DNA from: Ilyonectria destructans
Taxonomy: Eukaryota > Ascomycota > Sordariomycetes > Hypocreales > Nectriaceae
Assembly: GCA_020740775.1 (NCBI GenBank)
Contig: JAHEWK010000010.1
Span: 434,001 to 498,000, forward strand
DNA: 64,000 nucleotides
Direction of reading: 5' to 3'
Shown: positions 12,093 through 23,392 of the stretch, piece by piece
How the letters are laid out: each line of letters begins with the position of its first letter
Numbering within the stretch: position 1 is the first letter of the stretch
Program-made: the position numbers and the translations under genes
The notes under the pieces: generated by a model
Told to the model about the DNA's origin: nothing
Seen by the model: only the letters and a program-made list of their open reading frames with translations
Database searches by the model: none

Positions 12093-12442
12093 CGGAATGA
12101 ACGAGAACGAGAGGATTGGCAGTAGACTCGGCGACGACGGTGTTTTTGATGGGTTTCCTTGCGTCTGGTATTTATGATGGTATGCTTTGGTGGACTAAGT
12201 GACGATGATTTGCACTTTCTTATGCATATGATTTTCCCAAGACACCATTATTACTTAGACCATAGCAACGAATGCGGCATACGAATGTTAGGAATTAGTT
12301 CTCATTTTATATTTTTAGAGCATGTTGGTCTCATTCAAATATTAAGCAGTATTAGTATATGGCTTGCAAGGGCCGGCCTGGTTGAGGGAACTGATGAACA
12401 ATGGTGTAATGCACATACGGGGTGGATGAGGGACGAAAATGG
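12093..12442. other. AT-rich intergenic stretch
   Basis: This is distinctly AT-richer than the flanking genes, with many TTA/ATA runs around 12180-12360 and no recognisable gene. It leads directly into the 155-bp tandem duplication. It could be decayed repeat DNA, but no terminal repeats or transposase remnant was seen. Confidence 0.35.
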
Positions 12443-12753
12443 GAGACTTTAGCGAGCCTCGGTTTTTGTTATCGGCTTTCAATACCAGCTAACTAATTGG
12501 GGTTTAATTATCATGCCTCTTGTGGTTTATGATTTCGGGCGTTGAAAGGGAATGTATTTGATGCTAATCTCTTCGGGGATTCTCCGTATAAGTGACGGAG
12601 ACTTCAGCGAGCCTCGGTTTTTGTTATCAGCTTTCAATACTGGCTAACTAGTTGGGGTTTAATTATCATACCGCCTGTGGTTAATAGCTTCAGGCGTTGA
12701 AAGGGAACGTATTTGATGCTGATCTCTTCGGAGATTCTCCGTATAAGTGACGG
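12443..12753. repeat. Imperfect tandem direct duplication, 2 x ~155 bp
   Basis: Two copies lie head to tail, 12443-12597 and 12598-12753. Both start with GAGACTT and end with CCGTATAAGTGACG. They align without gaps and differ at roughly 17 positions, nearly all of them transitions. Several differences are TpG/TpA or CpA/TpA pairs, the signature left by repeat-induced point mutation or cytosine deamination. The second copy ends about 180 bp before the ATG of the PrpF-like gene. No open frame, terminal inverted repeat or target duplication was seen. Confidence 0.85.
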
Positions 12754-12933
12754 ACGAGTCCCGTGCTCTTCGCCGAGTGAGCGGGGCCACCCACTGAGAC
12801 CCGAGAAGCTGAGACTCCGATCGCGGTTGGCTGAGCCTCTCATCTCATATCTTCTACTTCACTTATATAAAACGCTTCACTGTTAACATTTTCGTCTTCA
12901 GCTGGAATACAAGTCATAACGATAGCGACGAGA

Positions 12934-14166
12934 ATGCGACCGTCCCTCGCAGGTCGGGCCTCGCGTCATCTTCTCCAGCGCCTAGCGAACACATCTTCGG
13001 CCTCACCATCACCACGCATCAGACACCCCAGCATCATGACAACTCCGCGATGGTTCGCATCCCAGAACCGCAGCTTTCCCGCACTCTTCGCGCGTGGCGG
13101 AACCTCTAACGGCCTCGTTATTGACCGTCGTGACCTCCCGCCGCAGGACCAATGGCACACTGTCCTCCCAGCTGCCATGGGCTCTCCGGATCCGTATGGC
13201 CGACAGCTCAACGGCATGGGTTCCGGCATCTCATCCACATCCAAAATTGTCATTCTCGGTCCGCCTTCGCGCCCGGATATCGATGTCGACTTCACCTTTG
13301 TGCAAGTCGCCATCCGTGAGACCGAGCTGGACATGGCTGGGAACTGCGGCAACATGTCCGCTCTTGTTGGTCCCGCAGCATTTGATAGTGGCATAGTCGC
13401 GAACCCATCTGTCGAGCGTGATTCGGACGGCCAGCAGTGGGCAACTGTGCGGTTCCTCAATACCAATACGAACAAGGTCATGGTGTCGCGCTTCAGCGTC
13501 GCGGGCGAGCCACTGCGCTATTCTCACGAGGGAGACTATGTCATGGACGGCGTGCCTGGGACTGGGTCAAAGATAACCATGAGTTTCATGGATCCTGCAG
13601 GTGCAAAGACGGGCAAGGCTCTTCCTACTGGGAACCCAGTGGATGTCCTCCAACTGTCAGACGGCAGCACTATCCAGGCGTCTCTCGTCGACGTCAGCAA
13701 CCCCGGCGTCTTCATCAGCACCGAGAGCCTCGGGTTAACAGATCACATGGCGCTAACTCCGCCGATAGTCGAGGCTGATGCGGTTCTTAAAGCCCGTCTC
13801 GAAGACATCCGGCGTGCCGGTGCCTCCAAGATGGGCCTCGACCCTCAGACCCAGAGCGTCCCCAAGATAGTTCTCCTCTTCCCTTCCAGCGGCGCGCCCG
13901 AAATCGACATCCGATGTCTCGCTCTATCCATGGGTCAGGCTCACAAGGCGGTTCCGTTGACGCTCGCGCTCTGTCTCGGAGCTGCGTCCCAGCTGCCCGG
14001 GACCATTGCGGCTGGTCTGATCTCGGGCAAGTTCAAGGACACAGTCACGATTGGACACCCGAGTGGCACGGTGGATATTGGCACCACGATCCGTGATGGG
14101 AAAATTGAATCAGCCCAGTTGCTCCGTACTGCTAGGGTGTTGATGAAGGGGGATGTGTACTACTAA
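12934..14166 (+). CDS. PrpF-family isomerase with probable mitochondrial leader
   Basis: This intronless gene of 410 residues has an ATG at 12934. The first 45 residues are rich in Arg and Ser with almost no acids, a typical mitochondrial presequence. A second in-frame ATG at residue 35 could give a cytosolic form. The body matches the PrpF/DUF453 family: an ARGGTSxG motif near residue 53, an SSTSK segment near residue 100 holding the lysine that corresponds to the catalytic lysine, and a GNCGN motif near residue 147 holding the active-site cysteine. Bacterial PrpF isomerises 2-methylaconitate in propionate catabolism. A fungal relative, ADI1 of Ustilago, isomerises cis- to trans-aconitate. 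The usual lysine of GGTSKG is asparagine here (GGTSNG). The family is sure. Whether the substrate is 2-methylaconitate, aconitate or another compound is open, and no methylcitrate or itaconate genes lie nearby. Confidence 0.88.
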   Translation: MRPSLAGRASRHLLQRLANTSSASPSPRIRHPSIMTTPRWFASQNRSFPALFARGGTSNGLVIDRRDLPPQDQWHTVLPAAMGSPDPYGRQLNGMGSGISSTSKIVILGPPSRPDIDVDFTFVQVAIRETELDMAGNCGNMSALVGPAAFDSGIVANPSVERDSDGQQWATVRFLNTNTNKVMVSRFSVAGEPLRYSHEGDYVMDGVPGTGSKITMSFMDPAGAKTGKALPTGNPVDVLQLSDGSTIQASLVDVSNPGVFISTESLGLTDHMALTPPIVEADAVLKARLEDIRRAGASKMGLDPQTQSVPKIVLLFPSSGAPEIDIRCLALSMGQAHKAVPLTLALCLGAASQLPGTIAAGLISGKFKDTVTIGHPSGTVDIGTTIRDGKIESAQLLRTARVLMKGDVYY

Positions 14167-14706
14167 TAGGTCCATGGCATGGAGGGTATCAAGGATAATG
14201 ACACACTTGATCTAGACTTGGACGCTAACGGCAAAGACGTAATGGAACCCCGGGCAGCTATAAATGAGAAAATTTGCGACATCATAGAAATCGTAGAAGT
14301 AGAGTATTGCTATTCACACACATCCATCTTAACTATTAGATACACGTAACAGCTCAAATCCTCAAGATAATCATTATTGCCACACCAATATATCATTTCC
14401 GCAGAGTAAATACATTACCACTAATTGCGAGCATTTATCCCTCCATAATTCTTTTTTTCTTTTATTAATACATAAATACATTAGGCCGCGGTAACAAGTT
14501 GCATTATTGGTCACGTGATTAAAGCATGTCCTGGTCGGCAGTTATCCAGAAGTCAGACACACTCATACATGACCTTGACACTTGGATTATTCCCAAGGTA
14601 TGCAAACAAGGCTGATCTCTCTCCGATAGAAGATCCCTCTACAAGCTCCAAATACGTCCATACTTGTTTCCAATCCTCTAGACTCGATTTCAACGCTCTC
14701 AAAGTC
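14167..14706. other. AT-rich intergenic region before the EBP gene
   Basis: This holds the 3' flank of the PrpF-like gene and the promoter of the EBP gene. It is AT-rich from 14280 to 14500, with a poly-T/TTTATTAATA tract near 14450-14475. No coding frame is supported apart from an in-frame extension upstream of the chosen EBP start. Confidence 0.4.
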
Positions 14707-15696
14707 ATGGCCAAATCGGTCCCAGGTCCGGACGCGACTTCGGCGTCGGAGCCGGGTCTCGCACATCCGTATTACCCGCTGAATGTGCAAATCCCGGGAT
14801 ACGAGCCGAATGCGACGACCGTCATTCAACTTCTGCCCGTATTTGGCGGCATAATTGCTGCCGTCATCGGGTTGGTCTTGTTGCAGGCCGCCAAGAGCAG
14901 GTTTCCTCTGCGGCGTATTGATCACTTCGCTGCTGCTTGGTTTGCCATGTGTAAGTGACCCTAACTTGCAATCACCTCTCGGCTCTTCCAATTGAAAGTT
15001 ATTTGCTGACTTGTATTGGTTCAAATAGGCGGGTTTCTTCATGTCGCGTTTGAGGGTGAGTAAACGGGAGTTTCCAGGCATATATCACCGTATCCAAGCG
15101 GCCTAACAAATCTGCTAGGCTACTATCTCTACTACCGCGACCAACTCCCGGGGATGTCGACCACTTTCGCCCAACTCTGGAAAGAATACGCCCTTTCCGA
15201 TTCCCGATATCTAACAAACGACGTCTTCACCATTAGCGTCGAGACCATCACCGCCGTAGGAACTCCCCCTCTCATTGTCTTGACGGACCAAACTCAACTA
15301 CCAGCGTAGATTGCATGGGGTCCGCTCTCGTGGCTGACAGTCCGCGGCATTCTGGCCAATTCGCCAAGCAGACACGTCACGCAGCTCATTGTGTGCGTGG
15401 CGCACCTGTACGGCGTAGCCCTATACTACCTGACCAACTGGATGGAAGGACACATGTACGGTGTGGCCTACAGTCGGCCAGAGTTTCTATACTATTGGGT
15501 CTACTACATTGGCTTTAATATGCCGTGGGCAATCGTCCCTGTGGGTAAGTGGATTCCTGCTCATGTGGTTTATTTGATTACTCTAGACTGAGTACTAATT
15601 TGCGTGTTACTAGTATTGCTGTGGGACAGCTGGCAACAGACTGTGAAGGCCTTTTCTGCTTTGGAAGAAAAGGAGGCGAGAGCGAAGAAGGAATAA
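14707..15696 (+). CDS. EBP: EBP-family sterol delta8-delta7 isomerase (EXPERA domain)
   Basis: Five exons encode 241 residues: 14707-14950, 15029-15055 (only 27 nt), 15119-15255, 15310-15544 and 15614-15696. It is an ER membrane protein with about four transmembrane helices. Key residues of the emopamil-binding protein are kept: His and Glu in GFLHVAFEG, the segment QLWKEYALSDSRY, Glu in VETITA, and Asn and Trp in GFNMPWAIVP. Animal and plant EBP moves the sterol double bond from C8 to C7. Ascomycetes normally use the unrelated ERG2 protein for that step, so this copy may be redundant or act on another substrate. The C-terminus is a Lys/Glu-rich cytosolic tail (EEKEARAKKE), possibly an ER-retention signal. 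The start at 14707 was chosen because it opens the conserved part; an upstream in-frame ATG at 14515 would add 64 unlikely residues. Confidence 0.9.
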
Positions 15697-17829
15697 CGGC
15701 GTTGCCCAGATCTAAATGGGTGTAGAATGAAGAATTGCGCCCTGCTGCCTAGTCCCACACTTGTTCTACTTTGGCTAAGAGAGTCATTGCTAGTTCGTGT
15801 CTACCAAGCTCAGCTCTAGTCAGCTCGCAACCCAAGGCGGGCCTTGCAGATGAAGATGGAGCCGGCCTTATCCAACGACGAGCAGTCATAGTGAGGCGCC
15901 AGTTTCATTCCCTCGGAGCAATTATCTTTCAATGTAGCTTCACCGATGTCCGTCTCACGTAATCCGGGAAGTCGAACCCATTTGCTGGCCGGTGAGCGGC
16001 CATGCTGCCTAAGCTTGGTTAGTATTATTATATCGCAGCTCCGCCTCCTTCGTTCGACAAATCATGAACCACAACACGGCCAACATCGCCGGCCTCTGCC
16101 TTCTCGCCTCTCAAACTCGCCTCGCCGTCGCATTATCAAGGCTAACAGATGCTCATTGCAGAGAAGTGATCCTGGGCCACTGCCGTCGGCAAGGGAACCC
16201 GGCGCTGGGACACATTGGGAACTAGACCAATACTAGCAATCAGGACGCCCATCTCCGGTGGCCCCCAGATAATCATGGCCAGGAAAACATCAAGATCATC
16301 GCCAAGCCCGCTACGTTCGCCTTGCTCAGCGCCTCGGCCCGCGCGGAGAGGCTATTCTGGCGTGATAGTATCATGATCTCTGCCTCACGGACCTGCTTGT
16401 CGCCTCACTTCGCAATCTCGCGGCAAACCCGACGGTATGGAAGCGAGGCAGTCGGTGGCAGCGTACAGACGAAGCCGGGTTCGTGTGGCGACTGTTGCAT
16501 CTGGTCGTGATTGGCTCATCCAGAGTGCGGTGAAGGCCAGTGTCGTGTGAAGCGGAGGATGGGTCGACTTGGTGGCCAGTCATTGAGACATTGCAGATAC
16601 TCGAGGCGACAGGACCATGTCACCTTCACTTGGTGACCTAGCTGCTCTACACTCACACCGTCAAATCCAAAAGAGCTTGACCCTGCAATGCGCTGTCTGT
16701 TGCATCACAGTGACGGGAAGACAAGACGCCTCGATATGCTCACCGAGTGCGTCGCAGTGTGCAACTGCGGTACAAAGCACGCCGGCATGCCGCCCCTCGC
16801 ACGACTCATCATTGGGACACCAGGTAACGGTGACACTGCATTGCGGCAGGCTGTAGAAGACTTCTTCTTGGTGAGGGATGCCTCTGTGATCTGCAGCGGC
16901 GTTGATATGTTTCCCGGTGGCGGCTATTCGCATTTGCACAAGTGTATAAGCGGGCGTCTATGCGTCTTGGCGGCGCGAATCTGTGTTATAGACATGCGCA
17001 TATACGAGAGTTTCCACTGTATGACAACGAAGACAAGTGCATCTCGGAGCATATCTCCCTTCGCTCTCAAATCTAGAGTCCGAGCCACCTATCTTGACCT
17101 CACAATGTCCCTCTGTCTCGCCCCTGTCCCGCGACCCGCAGCAGCGTCGATGCAACCCAACTTGCATTCTGCAGACTACAGACTGCAGGAATGCATCCAG
17201 ACCTGGCCAGTGGCCGCCTTGTCTCAAGCCGTGTCATCTGCACCATACCTGAGTTCCTCGATGCCGAGTTGCTCTCCGATTCCGGAATGGCGCCCTTCCA
17301 TCGCCACCCACACACTGGCTCAACAGTTTGAGGCCCCAATCACCCATCATATGAGTCCCTCTGGTGATGCGAGGTAGCACTCGCCGAGCGAGGGTTAAGT
17401 GAAGTGAGGCGAGTTTGTGGGGGCTTTTGGCGGAGAACCCCCAACTACTACTGCTGCTTGGCTTAGATACATGACAGTGTAGAGTTTGATGGGGTCAAAC
17501 ACGTTGAAGACGTTACAGCTGAGAACACACGAAATTGTTTTGATTGCGGGTTTTTGTCCCTGTAATGGATATCATCTAAAAATAGTCCACTTGATTCCCT
17601 CGCCTGGAGGAGACAAAGACCTGTAGAACAAGGAAACGGTTCCCATGTTTAAACATGCCCCTTCTTAAAACAACACTGGGACGAGGCCGCCGCTATTTCG
17701 AACGGGTATGATGGCCATTCCGCTTGCTCCTAAACTACCAAACAAATGCACCAGGTTCAAACTCATAATGACCGTATCCAGAATGGGGGGAAATCTATCA
17801 GAGAATAAAAGGAAATCCAGCTCATTAGC
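15697..17829. other. Gene-poor region between EBP and the acidic/proline-rich gene
   Basis: This is 2.1 kb without a recognisable gene. Several ATG-started frames exist, the longest being 16688-17377 on +, but none shows family motifs, splice-linked neighbours or a convincing composition. The right end is probably the 3' UTR of the - strand gene. Confidence 0.4.
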
Positions 17830-19103
17830 TCATGGGTCGACGATATCGTCATCCGAGTTGACACTCGATAGGCTGTTCGCCCGCGGTCTTGGGACCGGCA
17901 CCATGACGCCAGACACCTCAATATCAAACTTGGGGATGCCAGAGAAGCTGCGGAACAGGGAGGACAAGTCATCCCCGAACCCGGTTACCTCGTAGACGTC
18001 CCCGCCCAGAGTCACGCGGCGGATCATGGCGCGAAGACTCAGCAGATCAGGGGACGGGAACGGCGGCGGCGGGATGCCCTGGGCCAACGGGTTAACGAAG
18101 CCCGCAGGACGCAGACGAGCCTCCATGAGCGCCATCTGTCGCAGAGCATCGCCGGACGGCACCGTCTGCACGAGAAGGTTCTTGCAGCCACGGCCCGGCC
18201 AGGTGATGTTGAGCAGCGCGGGGACCGGCCGCGGGGGCATGACGACGTTCCGGGGCACCATATTCATGATGCGCGGTGCCGGGACAGGGCCAGGAGGCGG
18301 AGGCAACCGGGCGAGAGGTCCCGGAGGAGCGGGACGCCGGCCGGCCGGGAACTTGTCCCATCCCGGCAGTGGGCCCCGGGGCGGTTGGGAGGGTCTCGGG
18401 ACTGGAGCAACCCACCCGGGAGGTCCGTTGCGACGACGAGGCGAGCGATCATGGACAATCTCCACGACGTCTCCATCGTCTTCTTCTTCGTCGTCGTCAT
18501 CGTCGTCTTCATCTTCATCTGCATTGTTGTCCCGGCATGAGCTCTTGCTGCTCACCGCCTCGCCGTGTGGCTGCCGACTACGACGCTGGCGACGCCCCCG
18601 CCTGTTCGTGCGTCCGTCGAGGGAGTCATCCGAGTCAGATGCATCTTCTTCGTCTTCACTCGACGAACCGCAGAAGGCAATGACCTCCGAGGGGGCCCTA
18701 GGGCTAGCCACACCGCCTCGGACAAGTGTGCGCTTAGACGAGGAGGTGACGATTGGTGGGAGCCCGAAGCCATTGGTGGTGGTGTATTGGTGCACCGCCT
18801 GCGCCGACTTGATGTGGAGTAGCCTGAGTGCATCATGCAGATTGCCAGATGTCTCAGTGAGGACGGAGGTGCGTTTGCCGGCCTCAATCTTGACGACGTG
18901 CGTGTGCCAAGTTCCCGACGTATCTAGACTATCGATGAGGTCGATATTTGTCTTGGGATCATGGATGAATCTGGAGTTTCCTGGAAGAGAAATCTCATGT
19001 CAGCAAATTGCACATGGCTCCTAAGCCCACAAGCAAAGGACAGTAAGAGCGTACTTAAGATTGCATCTCGGTAATATGAGCCGTCATTCGCAAGGGGCGC
19101 CAT
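17830..19103 (-). CDS. Acidic and proline-rich protein of unknown function
   Basis: Two exons (19103-19055, 18980-17830) encode 399 residues, joined as AILR/NSRF with an in-phase GT-AG intron of 74 nt. Residues 1-90 form a compact, non-repetitive domain (SYYRDAIL, a Thr/His-rich middle, then a helix with LRLLHIKSAQAVHQY). Next come a Ser/acidic stretch with a long Asp/Glu run near residue 200, an Arg-rich basic patch, and a proline-rich segment with many PRP and PPG motifs. The last 120 residues are again more ordered, ending in acidic residues. I do not recognise the family. The basic patches flanking the acidic run suggest a nuclear protein, but this is inference. Coding status is well supported by frame length, intron fit and codon use. 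Confidence 0.7.
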
Positions 19104-20682
19104 GGTGGATGTGGGGGTTCTGGCGGAATGGGGTGGCAAGAGGGATACAGTCATGGAGAAGTCCTGTCAAAAGTGAATACCCCGATACCTTTGATATTCG
19201 GCCGGGATCTAGAAGCTTGTATGAACTGTGCCTCCTTTCAAAAGTGCGCGAACAGATGGCTTATATGCCCTCCCCTTTCCCGGATGCGGCTGAGACCTGA
19301 ACGTACCAACTATCTACGTTCAGTTGTGGCGGTATTTGCCGGTACCGCACGGGAGAGACAAGGACGTCCTGACTTGTGTCGAAAACAAGGCGAACGATAC
19401 AGGCCAACGACAGATATGTAACCCCATCCGTGGTTCAGGCCGGCCTGCCGTGGCAACCAAAATGGAAGAGGGGAGGGGGTGTAGTCTAGAGCGGGTTTGC
19501 AACGCCCCATCGTTCTCTTTTGCCTTGCATTCGTCCTTGTACGTACGTGTGCATGTGCTGTCGGAGGGCTGCGCAGAGGTAGACCTTATTATGAGTGGCG
19601 AAAAGGGACGAGACGTTGAAGCACTACGTCCAAGGCAGGCTGTCAGAGAGGCCTCAGACCCTCGAGGCCCGGCCCAACGCGAGTCTCTCTGGTTCCAGAC
19701 GCCGACAAGCGTCTCTGTGCTGTGCTGTGCTGTGCCGTGCTGTGCCCTATGCCTTCTGCCCTATGCGTAGACGAATGCCTTAGACTCATGCGTTGGGCCG
19801 CTCTAAGCTCGGTGAGAGCCTGCCCCAGCAACGTGGAGCAATGCACAAGCCGTATCACGGACGCCCCAGAAGTAACAGGTCACAATGCTGTACGACGAGC
19901 CCCAGATCGTCGGATCCGACTGGCACATGGAGCATGCCGGGATAACCTCGAAGAATCAAGGCCGTCTCAACCCCCATCCCGTGCCATCGGCGTCAGCCCT
20001 TGTTCCACACCAAAAGCTTCATCTTCGTCTCGTTGTCGTTCAGGCTTCAACCCCGTACATAGCCCCGGGCCTCAACAAGTCAGACGCCACCCCCTTCAAT
20101 TCATTCTCACGAAAGTCAATCGCAAAGCCACCTCGTAATTTCATCGTGTTGGGGGTACATGTGTACTGTGTTCGGGCCTAGCCGCCCTAGATATTGATTG
20201 GCTATCATCCAACTTCCAACCCAACGGGCTTATCCTAGCCCTCGCAGTAAGACCCGCTTGTCTCGACGCCCCCAGAGACTTCGAAAGCGGCAAACCTGGT
20301 CATCCATATCCGTACGCGCCAGCGGATCGACGTCTCTCGGGGGCACTTCTGGCTTAAACCTGTTTCGTTCCGGATATAGCTTCTCGCGTTGTGGAGTAGT
20401 GCGCCAGCCGACACGGAACGCACCAAACCCGGACCCGGCTCAGGCTTCGCTGGTGGTCGCCTTGACTTTCGTTTCTTTTTTTTTTGTCGACAATCATAGT
20501 CTGTCTCGGGATAAAATGTTTCCCAGCCTTGGATTATCATGCATGCGTCTTATCCAAAGAAAACATGGCTGATGGGCTGAGCAAGGTCTCACCCTCTTGG
20601 AGGACGACTGGCTGGGGGAGAGTAAATCTGAAATGAAGGGCACGCAGTCATCTTATATCTAAAGCCATCTTACACAATTTCT
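19104..20682. other. Intergenic region upstream of the acidic protein and downstream of NUP82
   Basis: No gene is recognisable here. The left part is the promoter of the 19103 gene and the right end should contain the NUP82 3' UTR. A pentanucleotide repeat lies at 19716-19746 and a T-run at 20475-20487. Confidence 0.4.
19716..19746. repeat. TGTGC pentanucleotide microsatellite
   Basis: About six consecutive copies of TGTGC with one C-for-T interruption. The repeat is non-coding. Confidence 0.8.
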
Positions 20683-23392
20683 TCAGTAATTGGTCTGGAG
20701 TCGTTCCAGTCTCGCCGTCACCGCCTCCACCAATGCCGTCTCTCGTGAGAGTAAGCTTTGGACCTGCTGCAGCTTCGCCCGCCTGATGTCCTGCGGGATC
20801 CTCATCTCGGCCGATGGCGCAGGGGAAGCATCCCCATCTCCGGCCTTCTTCAGCGCCTCTACCTCCGCCACTAGTTCTTCCTGTAGTCGCCTCACATCTG
20901 CCAGTCGTTTCCAGAGCTGCTTCGACTGCGTCTTGGATGATGCCGGCTCTCCGGATGCCGACGCAGATACGTTGGCCTCGAGTGTCCGCACCTCCTCTAC
21001 AAACGCCCGTTCCTTGGCGCTCAAGTCCCGAGTGGTCGCCTTGCCGACGATCTTCCGCAGGTTTTCCAGGCGTTGAGCAAGCTGTCCTTGACGCTCCCTC
21101 GCTGTCACAATACGACGATCGTACATGGCGTTGTCAGCCTCCCCATCCCGATGCGCTCCATTGATAGTGTCGATCTTACCCTTGACTTCATTGGCTTTCA
21201 TCACCTGCTGCTTCAGTTCCGACTGCAACAGCTCGCAGCGACGGAACACCTCCGCGGCAGCCATCCCCAGCCGGTGCGTCTCATCTGCCAAGACCTTATG
21301 GGCATCGGTAAAGATCTGGAGGGTAAGCGGGCTCAGCCTCACTTCCTGGTTGACCACTGTCTTATGACGTGATGTGCGAAGGCGCTCTAGTAATGTGGGC
21401 AACGCTGATCCCTCGTCAAACGCATAAGACGGGTTGAATACTGGACGTGGTTCGTAGAAGTCCAGGGGTGCCATGCTAACTTCTCGTTCATAGACAGGGC
21501 TTTCCTGTCGGATGGGGGCAAGATCAACTTCAGGGGTCTCGAAAGTCAAGGCGATCGGATCGTAAGGCGTGGCTGATAGAAGGAAGTATCCAACATCAGG
21601 GTCCCGGATGACATTGGCCGCAGCCAAGGGAACTGCAACGTCGGCAGTTGGTTGCGAGTAGATCCTATCCCTCGAAGACTGCGAGTTGACCAAGAGTCCG
21701 ATTCTGAAGTCCGTGCCAGCCTCAGAGTCTCCATTAAGCTCGCTCTCCAGGCGGAAGATCCACGACGTGAGCGAGAGGAAGGTAATGGCGGCATGGTGGG
21801 TTACGAAGAAGCTGTAGCGAGACATGACGTCCTCGCTGAAGACGGGCCAACTCTCCTCGTTGATCTCGACGGGGCTCATTGTGTCAATGGCCTGGAAAGA
21901 GAGGAGTGAAGGGGGCTCAGACTCGGCCAAGAGACGGCCGAGCTTGGATTTGTTCTTGGGTGGCAACCACTGAGCTTGCACGCCCTCGAGGTCCAAGTAA
22001 ACACGAACTTGACCGCTCGTCGAAAGCAGGCAAACTACTGCAAGAGACAGCCCCTCCTGGTCGCCATCGTCCATGTCTAGGTCTTCTTCGTCCTCGCCCA
22101 TCATGAGCTCCTCGGTTTCCGTCTTCTTTCCAATAACCATGATATCGGTGATGGAGGTGTCCAACTCATCGCCAGTGTCAGGGTCCGACTGCAGCTCAAA
22201 GGGACCTTGAAGGCGAGGAATAACACCTGGGCGAGATGGCCGGGTGTAAATCTCGATGATCGGGTCTCCGAGGCGGCCGTCAACAATCTGCGGCTCTTGG
22301 GAGTCAAGCTCACCCATCCATTCCAGTTGCTGCTGGGCGAGGAGTTTCTCCTGCTCTCCGATCTCAGGGTCGTCCTCAATGCTGGCAACCGTGGTGACAA
22401 TCGACACCGAGAGCGACGGGATCAAGGTCGGCGGCGGCGCCCATTTCTGAGGCAACAGTGGGCATAGTGCATAAACGTCGCCCTCTCGCATGGCCACCCA
22501 CAGAGTCATTGGGTTCCATCCGCCAGCGCCCTTGGTAGCGAAGCTGGCTGCAGCAACCTCCATCTCGAATGAATCAGGTGAGAATGCCTTGTTGGTAGCT
22601 GATGTTGACGCAGAGAAATCTTGGTCAAGCGTCGTGCCATCCACAAGCTTCTTCAGGTCAACCGAGGTGGTGGGCGAGTCGAACGACCATCGGTCGGTGG
22701 AGGAGAGTTCCCAGACTCGCACGACGGCCTCGGCGGTGACGGTGACAATGCAGGAGCCGTTGACTCCGAGCGGGTGCCACATGGCAGACATGATGGGAGA
22801 TCGAGAGGTGACATGAGTGGTTGGTCCCAAAGTAAACATCTTCGGCTTGAGAGGGCCCCCGTCCTCACTCGTCAAATGCGAGGGATCCGGTAGAACACAG
22901 ATGTGCACCGTGTGGGTTGTGAGAATCGCAAGGTAGTTTGAATTAGGAGACATGATGAGTTGTCGAATGTCGTCGGCCACGGGTGTTTTGATGGTCTATT
23001 GTCCGGTGAGTTTCACCATGTTTGAGGCAGATCAGAGTCCAACTTACCCTCAGTCCAGCTGCCGACTCCAGGGCAGCATCCACGTCTGAATGCAAAGAAT
23101 CCTCGCGCTTAATCCGAGCTCCCTGTCCAGTCTTTCCCTTTGCGTGCCGATTCGCCCAGCCATCCTTCAAGTACGCCAGGTCTCCCCAGCGGATCTCGCG
23201 CCCAACGGCAACAAAGACTTCGGTGCCGCGGCGGGCAATCGTACGGCGCGGGCCCGCGACGGGCTTCTTCTTGGATGCATATGCAGTCTCGATGGTGCGC
23301 GACCGGCTCGTCTCGGGGTTGGGCTCGAAAAGACCGTGGCCGGGAGCGTTGCTGGACAGCCAAGGCGCGGAATAGCTCTTAACCTTCGGCAT
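20683..23392 (-). CDS. NUP82: Nucleoporin Nup82 (cytoplasmic face of the nuclear pore)
   Basis: Two exons (23392-23048, 22995-20683) encode 885 residues and join as AGLR/TIKTP. The N-terminal two thirds form a beta-propeller, recognisable by the segment DIRQLIMSPNSNYLAILT and the repeated hydrophobic/Trp strands (VRVWELSS, WNPMTLWVAMREGDVYALCPL). An acidic loop rich in Glu/Asp/Met interrupts it near residue 400. Residues from about 680 to the end are predicted coiled coil with long runs of Glu, Gln, Leu and Arg (RRCELLQSELKQQVMKANEV). That is the architecture of Nup82, which anchors Nup159 and Nsp1 on the cytoplasmic filaments for mRNA export. The first exon holds a basic tail. The gene is head-to-head with CBC2, 521 bp apart; both products serve mRNA export, so co-regulation is plausible. 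Confidence 0.88.

Noticed and set aside
12159..12452. 97-codon frame in AT-rich DNA, considered as a transposon remnant
   Set aside because: No transposase-like motif, terminal repeats or target duplication could be seen.
15955..16015. GGGTTCGAC (reverse strand) resembling a tRNA T-arm
   Set aside because: No matching acceptor, D-arm or anticodon stem was found around it.
16688..17377. ATG-started 229-codon frame on +
   Set aside because: No recognisable motif, mixed composition, no supporting splice partners, and it overlaps other equally open frames.
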